From Orbilia blumenaviensis (Eukaryota > Ascomycota > Orbiliomycetes > Orbiliales > Orbiliaceae), in assembly GCA_036872755.1 (NCBI GenBank), contig JAVHNS010000005.1, positions 62,001-126,000 of the forward strand: a stretch of DNA of 64,000 nt, in the 5' to 3' direction. This document shows, piece after piece, positions 51,857 through 64,000 of the stretch. The first letter of the stretch is position 1. The number at the start of each line of letters is the position of its first letter. Below the pieces are notes generated by a model. That model did not search any database and was not told the DNA's origin. It saw only the letters and a program-made list of their open reading frames with translations. A program made the position numbers and the translations under genes.

Positions 51857-52629
51857 TCAGCTCAGCTTCTGGAGAAAACCTTGTTTGATCAATCGCTCGA
51901 CGTCACCCTGTCGTACAAAAAACTGGCTGTTCTTAGATAGCGTGATTGCCCTGTACCTTATCGTAAGCAAGCTAACAAGCAATCTGCTGATGAATTGACA
52001 TACCCGTATTCCGTTTGAATCTCGCCTGCATCTTTCAGAACCCTCACATCAATGAACAGATCTTTCGGAGGCTCGAGGCTACCGGTCAGATCTATATCTG
52101 TCCATTGGCCCTTATAGGCGGCTAACATATCTCCATACTGTCTTGCATATTCATCCTCCTCGGGGCTCAACGCATGGGATGATGTCCCAGAAGTGTCATC
52201 GTCTCCTTCAGTAACCCTTGCAGCTTGGGCCTGCTCTGCAACATCCATTCCATTCCAGCACATTTGCTCGATTTTCTCTGCCCTAACCCGATGATACGCC
52301 AACAGACACCTCTTATTCCTCCGAATACACAAATGGTGCACTAATAGAGCACATGCCCTGGCTGGATCTTCCGAAGGATTAAAATCCCCATCATAAGACT
52401 TCGTGATTTCGTCGATATCACCGTGAAGATCACGAACTTCTCGAGTAACAGCACGAACAATGTCGGTTTGGTATGGCGGTAGTTGGTTTAGTGCCAGTGT
52501 ACGCTTCGCGTGGACGACCTGCCACCAAGAGATACGCGTTAGCACTGCATCTTAGGTTGCCGGTCGATGTCAGCGAGTCGAGAAGCCTAGGTTGAGACTG
52601 ACCAGTTTGTAACCCAATTCTCCGTACAT
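51857..52629 (-). CDS. PSF1: DNA replication complex GINS subunit PSF1
   Basis: Subunit of the GINS tetramer (Sld5-Psf1-Psf2-Psf3), which joins Cdc45 and Mcm2-7 to make the replicative CMG helicase; nuclear and essential. Exons 52629-52603 (27 bases), 52518-52004, 51950-51857; 211 residues, normal for the family. The start MYGELGYKLVVHAKRTL is the typical Psf1 opening, rebuilt across intron 1. The helical A domain contains ARACALLVHHLCIRRNKRCLLAYHRVRAEKI. An acidic loop (about 127-147) precedes the C-terminal B domain, and the end ITLSKNSQFFVRQGDVERLIKQGFLQKL matches the family tail. The tiny first exon (nine residues) ends at codon phase 0. Confidence 0.95.
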
Positions 52630-53203
52630 GGCGTTTATTCACTGTGGAGGGCATGTTGAACTGGGGGTGGGGACCGATTGGAGTGCTCGAGGGTGGTTTC
52701 TTGTCGGCAACAACACGGGCAACACGAAAAACGGAACACTGTCAGTGATGAATTCTAAAGGATACATTCGATGCAATCTTCAAGGCTGGAATTGGACCAG
52801 TTCTCGGCACTGCACTTGGAACCACATGCATTCGGATCAAGACAAGCTCTGGCTAGCTCTATCTACCTACTTAGGTAGCTACACTAGACATCTATTACAT
52901 GACCATATAGACACTAAATACAATCAACCAATCCAACTTCAATGTATATTTGCTAACATCCCAGGGTAGCTTCCGAAAATAATGCTTTAACTAATTCTTA
53001 TAACCCACGAAAACCATTTCCCCCTGATATTCCCATATAATCCACTATCATTATATTAATATTATAGTTGACCTTTAGTCATGCCAATAAGCAAAAACAT
53101 CGACCTTCCTCTAACAGTACTCTGGCTATCAACTTCTAAGGTATATAAGTACCCATATAACCTCGAAACCTCCCCCCTATAGACACCCAAGGCGCAAGAA
53201 AAG
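52630..53203. other. Intergenic, HMG gene 3' flank and PSF1 promoter
   Basis: 574 bases. An open stretch on the plus strand (52628-52969) has no family signature and overlaps the PSF1 promoter. A TACCTACTTAGGTAG word occurs near 52862. Confidence 0.5.
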
Positions 53204-55294
53204 CTATTCGGTCAGCCATTCTTCATAATGAAGGTAATTCGTGGTATCGGGGTGCATGACACTACTGCCTTCCCCCAAACTATTCCACAAAGGCCCTCCC
53301 ATATCCCCATAGGCCATCATTCCAGCCGCGCCCTGGCTCTTATCTCCGAGTTCAAACCCTCCGGAAGAGCCGAGATATAAGAGGCCAGGAGATACAAATT
53401 GATAGGGCGCCATCATTACATCACCGTGGTCCATAATATAAGCTTGGCGCGCAACAACATTTTGTACAGCCTGTTGTTCGAGTAGTTCGCGGTATTGTTC
53501 GAAGTTTACACCTGAGGGAGTCTTGTGTTCATCTGGGGGCGCTTCTTGCGGAGGGAATGTAAAATCTTGTTCCGCCATGGATGGTTCTTGCTTCCCTAGA
53601 AAGTGGGGCTCTAGAGGGAAATACATTGGTGCCTGTGGATTTTGTTGGTACTGCAAGAAGGTATCCTTCTTCCTCACTTCCTCGGTTTCCAGATGTATAA
53701 TTCCTGTGGCGGCCGTGGGGGCGACTGTTCTCCTAATAGTGACATCCTCGATAAGAGAGCTCCCGGTATTCGCAGAAGGCATTGGTCTAACACTCATTTG
53801 ATAGTACGTTCCATCAATATCGTTGTTGGCCATGCTCACTGGAGCCGGTCTTCCTGGGTTCACAGTTTCATACGCTGACTTTTGTGCGCCTGTTTGGAGC
53901 CTTAGAGAATTCATGTCTATAGGCTCTTCGCGCTGAATGATTGCGGGTTGGTCTGCCATGGCCATCCCGTCTGGTATATGGTAGGTTTTTTTAGCGTCAG
54001 TTGGCTGGGGTCGCTGTTTCCTCTTTCTCGTCGTCACCTGTGGTATCTGGATAGGTTCTAATTCCAAATCTTGGTACTCCTCAATCTCGCTCAAGTAGGG
54101 ATCTACTTCATCTCCCTCGTCGGGGGAAGCCTTCCGCCGTCGAGGCGGTGGCGGCTGATTCTTACTCGGCGAAAATTTGTATCCCGGATGGGCTGCTTGA
54201 TGGTTAATTCTTTCGATCCTTGCTAACTCGTTGTATTTTTCTCGTATCCAAGCTGGCTCGAGTGGCCAACTTGCTCCGCTCACGGAAGAGACGACTTGGT
54301 GGTTATTCTGCAAGCACCATTGCTTCGTCCTCTCCGCGAAAGCAGATCTGTAGAGCATGAACGAGTTCATCGGGCGCGCAACATGGCCATCCCTTTTTTC
54401 TACTTCTCTTCGTCTCTCCTCGATACTTCTATGGACCCATTTCTCCATATCCCGAACCGGGAGCCCACTGATATCTTTTGTAAGTTCACTCAAAGGCCTA
54501 TCCAGTTTGGGGACCTTTGGCTTCTCTGCCTTTGAGGCGGTTGGCGACTTGCGCTTCTTTTTAGATGGCTTTGCCGCTGATCCTGGCCCCGAGTTTTCAT
54601 TATCCGGATGAGCTGCCGGACAGCTTTCAAAACCCGACTGTTGAGAAGTACTTGAAGCAGCCGGGTTGTCTCTACACATCTGACCCTCCGTTGAGGAAGC
54701 CGGGGTCAGAGGAACATCGGCTGTGGATCTAGACTTCGCTGGTGAATACTGTTCCCAAGGGATTCATCAGTTTTATGCTCCGTTATCATTTTTCGGGTAA
54801 CTTACACCCATCGGCTCACATCCCGTATATGCGCTGGTGGGACCCAGACTATCCAACCCAAGCCTTGGTTGAACATTACCCTTTTCTGAGGGTAAAAACT
54901 ATATATCCCCACTATTAGTATGTATTTGAGCCCCCACTGAAAAACAAAATCTTACATGGTTCTTGCGTCTCGACTTCGCCTTGATTGATGATTGATATGA
55001 TTCGAAATCCTTGAGAAAGTGAAGTATAAGCACACGCATACAGCCAACCGACACTATACAGAATACCGTTTTGTGTATGTGAACATGCTACAGGCAACTT
55101 ACGCAGTCCGAAAAACTATATTCCGGGGTCATGCACTCGTCTGTAGAATAGCCTGTTGGAGCTGGTGAATGGAAATTACTTGGGGCATGCATGAAGTTGT
55201 AGAAGTCAATAGACGATGAAGCCCGCGACATTGAAGGTCTGCCCAAGAAATCAATTGAGCCCTCAAACTCATTTGAAGAGGATGTCTGAGCCAT
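53204..55294 (-). CDS. HMG-box transcription factor of MATA/Ste11 (FMF-1) type
   Basis: Probable sequence-specific DNA-binding regulator of sexual development. Exons 55294-55103, 55009-54956, 54898-54806, 54748-53204; 627 residues. The HMG box lies at about 235-312: VARPMNSFMLYRSAFAERT, NNHQVVSSVSGASWPLEP, IREKYNELARIERINHQAAH, then PGYKFSPSKN. This is the MATA_HMG form (a single sequence-specific box, not the chromatin HMGB type). A basic nuclear-localisation-like stretch (KPSKKKRKS) precedes it and RRRK follows. The C-terminal half is Gln/Pro/Met-rich and disordered. Neighbours (PSF1, PHD protein) are not those of a MAT locus (APN2, SLA2), so this is more likely the Ste11/FMF-1/PaHMG5 regulator than a MAT gene. 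No ATG exists in the open stretch before 55294; the frame there is open back to about 55378 across an apparent acceptor, suggesting a 5' non-coding exon. Confidence 0.85.
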
Positions 55295-58200
55295 GTTTGG
55301 CGGACGTTTCAGTTGTAGTGCAGGGAAACTATTGTTTTCCTGTGGCTTATGGGCCTTCTGAAGCTGTTGGAATGTCACCTGTCAGAAAACCGCGTTGAAA
55401 TGTGGTAAATCGTGCACAGCTGGGCCTCCAGAAGCTCCCAGAGCTACGAGCAACGGCACCAACACACAAATTATCACAAGATGTAAAACTTGGTGAAGCG
55501 GCGGATGAACTAGGAGGAGCTGTTGTGAAGTTGGGGGGAATGTCTTTTTTGGGGGGCAAATTATGAGAACGTAAGATCCGAGGAAAGAATAAGAATACAG
55601 GAAGGAGAAGTTCAAGAAATTCAGAAACCGGGCTACCCTTCTATTCTATTTAGAGGACCAAAACGTCGACACTTCAGCAGGGGTGGGTAGAAAGAGGTTC
55701 CCTAGTCTGATGTACGGGAAGACACCGTTTTCGAGGGGAGGTCTTGTGCGAGATGTGACAAGGGTCTAGCATCTTGCTTCTCTTGCCGTCGAATTGAAAC
55801 GTAAACTCATCGACGAGAATGCGTATGAGCATATGTTTCTTTGTAGCACGTGGACCCGAACTGAGTCGTGCCGGCCCCGATGCATCTAAGGGTCAAGTAG
55901 ACTGTTGGTGGCACGGGAGATCGAGTGCTTCGGTGTGGTGGTGGTCTTCGGAGAGCCACTTCCATAAACTGAGTGCTATGAGGTAGCCAACTGTCCTGTA
56001 AAAACGGTGCCAGTTCACACATATGTACATCCTGCAAGTATATGCATGTCTGTGGGATGGGATTCTGGAAAACTTCTCTTCCCATAGTTTAGGACCTATA
56101 GGTTAACGTTGTATAAACTCTAGATATGGCAAGCTACATATTTGTCAAGTTCCAACCATAACGAATGCGGTACTGAGGGGGAAAGCTGTGGCTTAATCTT
56201 GTTCGGCTTCTCACGATCATGATCTAGGATACCATCACCCGCCCGTCCCGCATATTAATTTCATGAAGCTGGATAAAAATAATATATGCTTATTACTGGG
56301 GTATCTGAGTATTGTAAACCTGTAGATGTAACAATAGTTTTTACCGTTTGGCAGCTGTGCGGGGTCAGACCGGTACCGTCTGCCCTATTATTACACTGGC
56401 TTGGTTTGATCGGGCGTATCGAGGACGGTTATTGTCCCTGGGCTGGTTGCAACTTGAACTGCTCCTGCAGATGTCCCAACAGAAGAAACAGCCGGGGAGA
56501 AGGCAAAGTATGAAGAATAATCAGAAGAAGAAGAAAAGAAAGAAAAAAAAGTAAATATCAAAAATATCAAGGTTTACCGATGACTTGGTTGTTTATTGAA
56601 CCAATGCTCGAGCAACAACCCTCGTGAGATTGTAAAAAAAAATATTAAATTTTTTCAAGATAGTAGAATTGATAGCAGGAACACCGGAGGCCGGATACTC
56701 GATGCCTTCTCCCGCGGCTCTCTCTGACTATGAGAGGCGTGTAGGCATGCCCTGGGAATATGCCAAGCAACTTGCTTTGAACCGGATGTCTTGTTCTTTG
56801 TTCGGCATGGTGTCTGGTAACTGGAAGCGACGATCATAGACGGTATCCAAATTTCAAACAGAGCCTAAAACCATACAACAAAGACCGCAGACATCTGCAG
56901 ACGGAAAAAAACATTTGTATGGTGTCAGAAAATCTCGCCTACCTTCAGGGGTATTCTTAGGTGCAAAGCGGATACAGACATTTCGCCCTTCAGGGTCGTC
57001 ATCAACTGGGGTTGTCGGCACTCCATTGCTAGGTGTTTTCAACTGGTATTCAGCAGCATAGTGAAGAAGGGGTTAGGAATCCTAGGAAGTAGAGAGAAAG
57101 CATAAGAGGGTGCGCTGGCTGCTCTCCGCGTGCAGCTATATAGCTATGGGGATTCTTAGGCAAACGATGTAAAAAATCTGCTTTATAACGCGTGGAAGAC
57201 TGATTATGATATTTACCTGGGTAGGTAGTTACGGCAGCGGCAGGCGGCAGGTGTATGTAATGTTCTTAGGTAAATTTTTGCCTCTAGTCTTCTTGCATCA
57301 CTACAATAGCCTGGAGTCTGTTAAAGTTTCGGCAGCGTGCTTTTCACCAGGCCGTAAGCCGGTGGCTTAGATCCCGTTAAAAATTTTTCTATGCTCCTAA
57401 CCTCTGGCGGAGCCTCTTCCGAGAGGAGTTTTGTCTCGTAAGCCATTTGCCGAACGCTTTGGATATGGTGGTGGTGGTGGAGGGGGTTCTATATTGCTGA
57501 TTTAATATGATACCTCCCATTCGCTATAATTGTGCATCTACTCTTAGATTTGAATACATATCAATTTTTATTTACTTAAATTTTTAATTATACTCTCGGA
57601 TGTTGGTATCTGCCTAGGTTGGGCCCCTATCGATATCCATATTCCATATACAACAGTCTAATTGAAGGACAGTATATAACTTAGTTCTGTCGCTATGATA
57701 TTTCAACCCGGCCTTCCCGAGACCAATTACGGAAGTCCTTCTAGAAGTCGCGGTTCGCAATCAAGCGTGTACATGTAGGTAAACAGGATGGGCAAGCCCA
57801 TGTCTTTGATATTATATTCAGAAACTAGCTCCCGTATGTACCCGTTTGCCCCCTCCTCCCCAAAAAAGTTTTGCAATTTGCTAGTCCGCGTCAGGTTTCA
57901 GATGATAGTTTGTAACATTTGACGGAAGTCTGTATCCAACTACTTTGTTTTTGTTTGCTAACATGTTGCTCCCCTCCGAAAGTACGGTATGTGAAGATCA
58001 TATACAATTTATATTCCCGAGAGATCCCGGTGCGGAAGGGACAATCTCTTAATTTCGAGTTTGCCAAACATGAAGTGTTAGTAGGCGGGTTCCCTTATAT
58101 ACGATTTCCAGGCACACTCTTTTCGTTTAGTAAGATATACTATCGAACCGTTGAAATTTGAAGTCATGTTTGATAACTGTCAGGTTCTGAGGTTTCGCTG

Positions 58201-59482
58201 CAGATATTTAGATCATGGGGGGAACTGCCAACGCTGGCTTACTACCCTAGATTATGGGAAAAATCAGAATTCGTCTAGTTTTAGGGTTCAAAGCTGGCAA
58301 CCTGCAGCGGGTAGTTACCTAGCTACCCATGGGTTGTGTCGTGTTCTTGCGAAGATGCCCGAGGGTTTTTTTTTTTTTTTTTTTTTGAAAAGTTTTTGCC
58401 TTGCATGAGGCTCGTAACGATGATTAGTCTATCTGTAGGCTAATCAGTACGAGCTGGACGATGGTAGTTATCGGACCGAACATTCATCCTGGCTGCGGAG
58501 GCATTCACCCTTATATCAGGTACGACATCCTAGTTGGTGGATCCATGAAACACTGCTAGTGTTGATTTTGTGGGATTATGCATAGGGCTGAGATGATATG
58601 TTTGTTTACGTCTACTAGTATTACATTTTTAGGACAGGATAAACGGGTTTTGGCTCCGCTGCTTCAGCCCTATGCAACTACGCATGCCAACGTTTTTTTT
58701 TTTTAAAAAAAAAAGAGGGGGAAGGCATTTTACTGCAGTGGATTTTACGGTTCCGTGTGGGATTGGCGGCGATGCATTAGAACGGATAGAACAGATACAT
58801 ATACATTTTCGATAGGTTGGCCTGAATTAAGTTATTCGAATATACATAGTTCCCGTAGACGTTACATTAAGAAGTAGCCCTATGGTTACATCCATGGGGG
58901 TGGTATCGTGGCATCTTGGCAGTTGGTGGCACGAGATCCACAGGTACCATTGCCCCGCATGTATTTACATCTGGGCAGGACCAGTGCCTTGAGGTGGTAG
59001 TTGCCTGGCTAGTTAAATCTAGCCGCAGTCCTATTAGGGCCAGATGGGGGGATAACGTAGAAAGAAGCGGACTACCTAGGACATATGAATTGCTTGTCTC
59101 AAGCACGAGCTTGATGTTTGTATTCGGCCATGACGATATTTGTGTTTTCCTGAATTTGGTTTATTGTTCTACGCACATGAGCAAATAGCTGATGCACGTT
59201 GCTTTTTAAATACGCCATTCTCCTCTATTTATGTGTAAGATCTAGCTCGAGTGTTAGCTAGCACGCCCAGTGATAGAAGTTTTAATAATTGAAACAAACA
59301 AAGAAAATATCCAGCTTTGGTAAAGGGAAGAATACTAGTTCGTTACGCTGGCCCCTATAAAAATCCACGCAGGAGAAACAGCGTGGTGGAGGCCGTGGCC
59401 GTTGGAGTTCTTATCGAGGAAAATCGTTGGCCTCAAGTCATAGTTTATTAGAGCTGACAGTAATAGGTGCGAAAGGGTTGAA
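55295..59482. other. Gene-poor 4.2 kb upstream of the HMG factor
   Basis: No gene could be firmly supported. Noted: an open, ATG-less minus-strand stretch just upstream of the HMG gene (55347-55559), likely leader; a short minus-strand piece at about 56854-57042 with internal splice-like sites; a 41-codon minus-strand frame at 57321-57446; a T21 run (58366-58386). Long spacers upstream of developmental regulators are common in fungi, so this may be a large promoter. Confidence 0.45.
57321..57446 (-). other. Short open frame of 41 codons, uncertain
   Basis: ATG at 57446 to TAA at 57321. The peptide (starting MAYETKLLSEEAPPE, ending VKSTLPKL) has a balanced, non-repetitive composition unlike the surrounding DNA, but there is no homology I recognise and no supporting context. 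Confidence 0.15.
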
Positions 59483-61789
59483 TTAGGAAGGGTGAGCAAG
59501 GTCGAGGGCGGTTTGGGGAGGAGACGTCGGTTCTCGGGTTGCTGGGGCGGGGTCAAGTTTTCCGCTTGTGCTTAGAGGAGGTATTTGGATTGTTGCGTCA
59601 AGAGTTGTCTTGTCGCTCTGAGTTTTTTCTTGAAGGGTCATCGTATCTTCGGGTTTTGTATGGCTTTCAATTGATCGGCCCGCTGGCTGCGCCCCTGTGA
59701 TGTCGTTGTTATTGGAGGGGTGGTTTGGTGCTGCCTCGTCTCCTCCGGCTTCTTGTGAGGGAGACCTCGCCGTTAGACGGAGTTTGAGCTTGATTGGACC
59801 TTTCTGAGCGGCTAGTTCCTTGTCACGGCAGCGATCACATATGAATTCGCTCTCTTCAGCCGTGTGTGCAGGAACATTTAGGCATTCGGTGTGCTGCCAG
59901 ACGCCACATTTATCGCATGCAATGCTATAAGTCCCATCATCCTGAGAATAGAAGATTTATGTGTTAGCGCTAATAGGAGTGGCAGAAGCTTCAGCGAAAC
60001 CAGAAAACGCACATAGTTCAAACCATTAACTCCACAGATGCAATCGAAAACCCAATCGCTATCTTCCATGTCCAATTCAGCTTTACGTTTTTCCTTCTGG
60101 CGGGACGACTTCCTGCCTTTGTCATTATCATCTGATTCAGTCGCATCGGGGTCCAGGAGCCTTGCTCGCTCCTCTGCACGTTGTTTGGCACGAAACTCTC
60201 TTTCCTGAAGCCGTTTCTCACGCTCTTCTAGTTTGGCGATCCGTGCCTGGCTGGGATTAGTATGGTTTAGCTTAGATCGTTGGTTGTGACTCACCTCTTC
60301 ATCTTTTTGTCTTTGGAGGTCTTCCTTTGCCTGTCTATCATGTTCTTCTTGTTCACGACGGCGCTTTTGTTCGTGCTCCTCCGCTTCACGACGTTTGGCC
60401 ATTCGCTCGTCAACTCGTGCTGATCGTTTTCTACCCGAAAGCAGCTCGAGGCGAGCCAACTCCTTTTCTTCTTCGAGAAGTTTCTTCCTTCTCCTCTACG
60501 GGAGTATTAGCATTAGGGCGAGTGATAGTTCAGATTGAGATCATCCTTACCTGTTCCTCCTTTTCGAGCGCTGGCATAATGTCTTGAATAATGACTTTAC
60601 GGAGTTCTTTCTCATCAGGGTGCTTTGAATTATCGAACCTTGCTACCAAAGCCCTATATTCCTCGAGGTTCGAGCAGATACACTTCCATTCGATCCGAGA
60701 GAGGAATATTTCGTTTTCGTTGGGTAGAGGGCTATTCGGCTCTTGCTCATCTTCATCTTCCGTGGCAACCTTTCGTCGCTTAGATTTTGATACAGTGCTT
60801 TTTCTGCTCTTCCACTTCTGGTAAACGGGCGGAAGAGGCTCGGCTCGGCAGTATAAGTATCCGTTGTCAAATTGGTAGTAGGTGTTCCCCTTAGCGTCCC
60901 AGCCGACAGGGTCGATTCTCTGGAATTTGAATATTAGCAACTGCATAGCTTTTAGGGGGGGGGGGTAGGGGGAAGCTACCCAGTCGGTGTGATCCATGAC
61001 TTTGTGCGGGTCTATTTTATTTCTGAAGGTATCGGTATTGGAAACTATCCACATTACCAACTGATGCAGAACTAGGACCTAGTGATAGACATAAATCGTT
61101 AAGCCGCAACTTTCATTCTTGTTCTCCCCGAATTGGCCACTACATACCCTGAGTTCTGGGCTGAAACTGTAGAACGAGAGCGGGGTGGGGCCTGTGCCGA
61201 ACGGATTGGTAGAGACTCGTCTGTTGATGAATTGTCGCCTCGTGTAATCATCGAACATGTCAATTCTAGAAGTAGTTTGGAAAAGGTAAGCATTGTGGAG
61301 CGGATGGCGGAGAACAATGGATGGGATTCGTACGTAAGGCCCCGTTGCGAGGAGACGTTTTTGAGGAGACCGATTTGGACATCGTATAACATGGGAGTTC
61401 CCGATGGTGAGCTGAGATCTCTTGCGAATTCCTGAAGGATATCATAGATATCATTAGCACAGAACCCTCATTGGCAGGCCGAGGGAAGGAGAATTGACCC
61501 GAAACGATGACAGGTAATCATCTGGGGGGAGATAAGGTAATACCTCAATGTTCTCGTAGTATGGGCTTTTCAGTCCCTTATGGAACTGGTATAGAAACTC
61601 CCAGACCGCCGCAAACTGCCATTGCTGATGGAGTGGATTTTTCGGATGTGCTTTTGAAGCTGTTTGATGAAGCTGAACAATATCGGGAGATTTTGATGGA
61701 GCTGAAGAGGGAGGAGCGGACTGAGACTGAGTGGGAGCCGGGCCGTTAGGCTGGTTGAGGGCGCGGCTCCTTCGTGTAGCAGCGGGCAT
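59483..61789 (-). CDS. DDT-like and PHD-finger chromatin protein (Rsf1/Cecr2-like)
   Basis: Probable nuclear subunit of an ISWI-type or related chromatin remodelling complex, reading histone tails. Exons 61789-61544, 61431-61144, 61078-60980, 60919-60551, 60495-60295, 60246-60013, 59941-59483; 631 residues. The N-terminal helical region (about 50-210; HQQWQFAAVWEFLYQF, LVLHQLVMWIVSN) is DDT-like. RIDPVGWDAKGNTYYQFDN (about 212-230) resembles the WHIM/Rsf1 block. A long charged coiled-coil region (LARLELLSGRKRSARVDERM onward, 335-460) follows. The PHD finger (about 468-517) shows the C4HC3 set: DCICG, CDKCGVWQHTEC, FICDRC. The C-terminus is disordered with many SP/TP sites. Intron 5 is only 48 bases. 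The junction of exons 2 and 3 (GY/VLVLHQL) uses a donor GTAGTG and is the least certain. Confidence 0.83.
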
Positions 61790-61886
61790 CGTCAAGGTGT
61801 TTGCTGTGGTTGCAGATGTTACGCGACGGGCAGGTTGGATTTGATTACTTAAAAGGAAACGCTTGCGATGGATCCGAAAAAAGCTG

Positions 61887-61947
61887 TTGCGGGTGTTGTG
61901 GGTGTTGTGGGTGTTGTGGGTGTTGTGGGTGTTGAGGGGTGTTGTGA
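61887..61947. repeat. GGTGTTGTG tandem repeat
   Basis: About six units of a nine-base GGTGTTGTG motif, roughly 100 bases upstream of the PHD gene start. In the minus-strand reading direction the transcript would carry CAC-rich repeats if the leader begins upstream of it. Confidence 0.85.
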
Positions 61948-62069
61948 GTTGTGTTTGCGATTGGCGCCCGCTGTGTTGACTGGCTGGTTGATCGCTGGTA
62001 CAATGCTGCTCCCAACACCAACCTCATATCCAACACACACACATATGTACATTATACTTCTTCAAACTG

Positions 62070-62115
62070 CCTACCTACCTACCTAGGTACCTACCTACCT
62101 ATCTAGGTACCTAAC
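62070..62115. repeat. ACCT / AGGTACCT repeat
   Basis: CTAC and ACCT units containing two TAGGTACCTA-type palindromes, the same words that fill 7770-8460. Confidence 0.85.
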
Positions 62116-62340
62116 AGACGGATGGATGGATATATGGATATATGGATATATGGATAGATAAATAGATACAAAGTCAGGTAGATATATGGATGGATCTAGG
62201 TCTATTAATACATACATATATAGGTACTAATGTGCTATTTTCAAACTAACAGTTGGTACCACTGCCTACTAGATACTTAGTAAGTAGGTAGTTAGGTAGT
62301 TGCCTATATATTCTCGAATACTTTGACCTTTCTGGCGTCC

Positions 62341-62342
<2 letters not shown>

Positions 62343-62377
<35 letters not shown>
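62343..62377. repeat. T35 homopolymer
   Basis: Longest homopolymer of the window, 35 T on the plus strand. Confidence 0.95.
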
Positions 62378-62380
<3 letters not shown>

Positions 62381-64000
62381 TGATTCTGATCTATTCGCAA
62401 TCAATCAAAAATAAAAGTATGATGAGGATGATGATAATGATAATGATGACGACGATGATTCACTTGCTGACCCTCTTCGATCTATCTGGGGGGTATCAAT
62501 GGTGAAATGATATATGCCTGTCCCGTCTGGCTTGCCCTGAGACCGGGCTATTCCTGATGTTTAACGTTAGCCTTGGGGGCGAAAGACGCATCTGTTACCT
62601 GCAGGGGAGCGGAGCACACTGGGTCTTCCCCTCCCTTCCCCAATAAATAGCCCACTCGCTTCACATCGACATCTCCACAATTGGCATCTTGTTCGTTTTA
62701 TGTTTATCAGTATACATTACTCCGTACATGTACTTACAATATACCTACCTATATCCAAACCGGGATGATGCTCTAATACAGTGATTAGGCGAGGCTCTTT
62801 CCCCGCTGAGCGCTGGTACTCTCTCTCCCTCTTTTTTTCCTCTTCTCTCCTCGAGCCCTCTCACTCAATCACTCCCTCTGTTGAAAGCCTTGTTTGAAAC
62901 ATTTAAGCTATTTTCAGGACCTAGTTTACGCTTTAACTAAATTTCTCCTTTCTTATATCGTTCAAGACGCACGCGCTGCTCATCTATTTAAGTCCATGTG
63001 CCCTTCCCGAATTCCCATCGGACTCATCATATGCCTACATACCTAACTTTAGTACCACTTGGGTAAGTATTAACTTGGTTAAAACAATAACTTTGGTAAC
63101 GACCCAGGCAAATCGACAGGTTATACCTACCTACTTACATACTTTACTAGGTATACATATACATATATATACCTGTATACGTACTCCAGTTCCTGCTTGG
63201 GATCGTGGGCTAATTCAAGCCCTATCCTATTCTTGTATGTATCAAACATACAACCAACCTCTTCCTCCACATCTCGCTGTCAAGATCAAAAGGGTAGTCC
63301 AAGTCCACATCTGTACCGGTTCCGGGGGTCTAGAAGCCGCGGTAATCCTTACCCACATTTCCACCGAATTGGGGCAAAATCAGGGAGCAATTGCAGCCGA
63401 ATCCAACTAGTTCGCAAACACATTATCCCTCCCACCCATCACTTCACCTTGACATCATTTGGGTGACAGGCTGGGGTAATCAAGTGAGAAGTTGGTTCGA
63501 GGGTTGCGGGTGCCGGGACGCAATTAACAATCGATCGTAGTTACATAGCCATCCGCACGATTGTTTCTCTTGAGAAGTGATTCATCAATCGGGTTCGATT
63601 TCTGGATATACCTACACCGCGCACCAAGTCTCTAAGTACTCACTGAACCTTAAGTACTTATACATACTGCCGCCCTGCTAAACCGGGCTGGCCAGCCAAG
63701 GCATAACAAAGGTGGGTCTTATTTTCTCTCTCTCCCACTCTCACGATCATTGCATTCATCCATCCCGGTACCACTACTACCTACAAATCACAAATTTGTG
63801 AATACAACGTCCTACTACTTTAAGTAGTCATTGTTTATATCACTTTCAAACCTCTTCCCTTTCTTCCGAAGCACATCTCTTTTTGTTGCTTTCTGGTTGT
63901 TTTCCTTATCTCCTTTCGAAGGAACTGAAGCGGCGGCTACATCAGAGCTCTGATCAATTAAACACCATCCGTTGATTCGTTTGTACATCCACAGTACGTA

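Larger units (their letters stand above)
61790..64000. other. Gene-free right end rich in repeats
   Basis: The PHD gene promoter is followed by about 2 kb of microsatellites: GGTGTTGTG units, ACCT/TAGG units, GGATATAT units (62135-62160), T35, and a GAT/GAC-rich stretch (62418-62458). Open stretches at 63075-63466 have no coding support. The right edge could be upstream sequence of a gene outside the window. Confidence 0.55.

Noticed and set aside
53204..55294. Mating-type (MAT1-2) locus
   Set aside because: The HMG box is of MATA type, but the flanking genes are PSF1 and a PHD protein, not APN2, SLA2 or COX13, and the protein is longer than usual MAT1-2-1.
56854..57042. Minus-strand piece with an acceptor-like TACCAG and the peptide VCIRFAPKNTPE
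   Set aside because: No upstream exon or start codon could be joined to it and no family is recognised; kept only as a remark in the flank description.
61890..62042. Gln/His/Pro-Thr repeat frames upstream of the PHD gene
   Set aside because: Translations of the nine-base GGTGTTGTG tandem repeat.

Overview
The window is nuclear DNA of a filamentous ascomycete (Pezizomycotina). Genes are cut by short spliceosomal introns, mostly 48-125 bases, with GTRAGT-like donors, TACTAAC/TACTAAT-like branch points and YAG acceptors. The gene set is typical of this group: FHA-forkhead factor, CLU1, ATG27, ERG24, TPT1, PRP5, PSF1 and an FMF-1/Ste11-type HMG factor. Intergenic DNA is long and rich in A/T homopolymers (up to 35 bases), microsatellites and TAGGTACCTA-type palindromes. 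I cannot name the species.

I rebuilt 17 protein-coding genes exon by exon; every model keeps an open frame across its junctions. Left part (1-24.5 kb): about 4.3 kb without a gene; a forkhead/FHA regulator on the minus strand; then, on the plus strand, a mitochondrial-type P-loop ATPase with a 24-base exon, CLU1 and an NDUFAF5-like methyltransferase. An ER lipid-phosphatase-like FIT/SCS3 protein and ERG24 (sterol C14 reductase) follow on the minus strand. ERG24 is divergent from ATG27.

Middle part (25-35 kb): a pyruvate decarboxylase-family enzyme, 3.8 kb without a gene, a highly codon-biased GPI-anchored wall protein, the tRNA 2'-phosphotransferase TPT1 with a possible mitochondrial leader, and a small protein that probably carries two lipid anchors.

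Right part (34.7-61.8 kb): an unbroken run of eight minus-strand genes. These are the small acylated protein, PRP5, a PH-domain protein, a SulP-STAS-cyclic-nucleotide-binding transporter, a 130-residue hypothetical protein, PSF1, an HMG-box factor and a DDT/PHD chromatin protein. The last 2.2 kb carries only repeats.

Most genes are housekeeping and do not form one pathway. Loose themes are mitochondrion (P-loop ATPase, CLU1, NDUFAF5, perhaps TPT1), ER lipid and sterol metabolism (FIT next to ERG24) and chromatin, replication or splicing (PRP5, PSF1, HMG, PHD). I found no tRNA, rRNA, CRISPR or clear transposon, and no convincing new multi-gene system. The best leads are single-gene oddities listed under findings.
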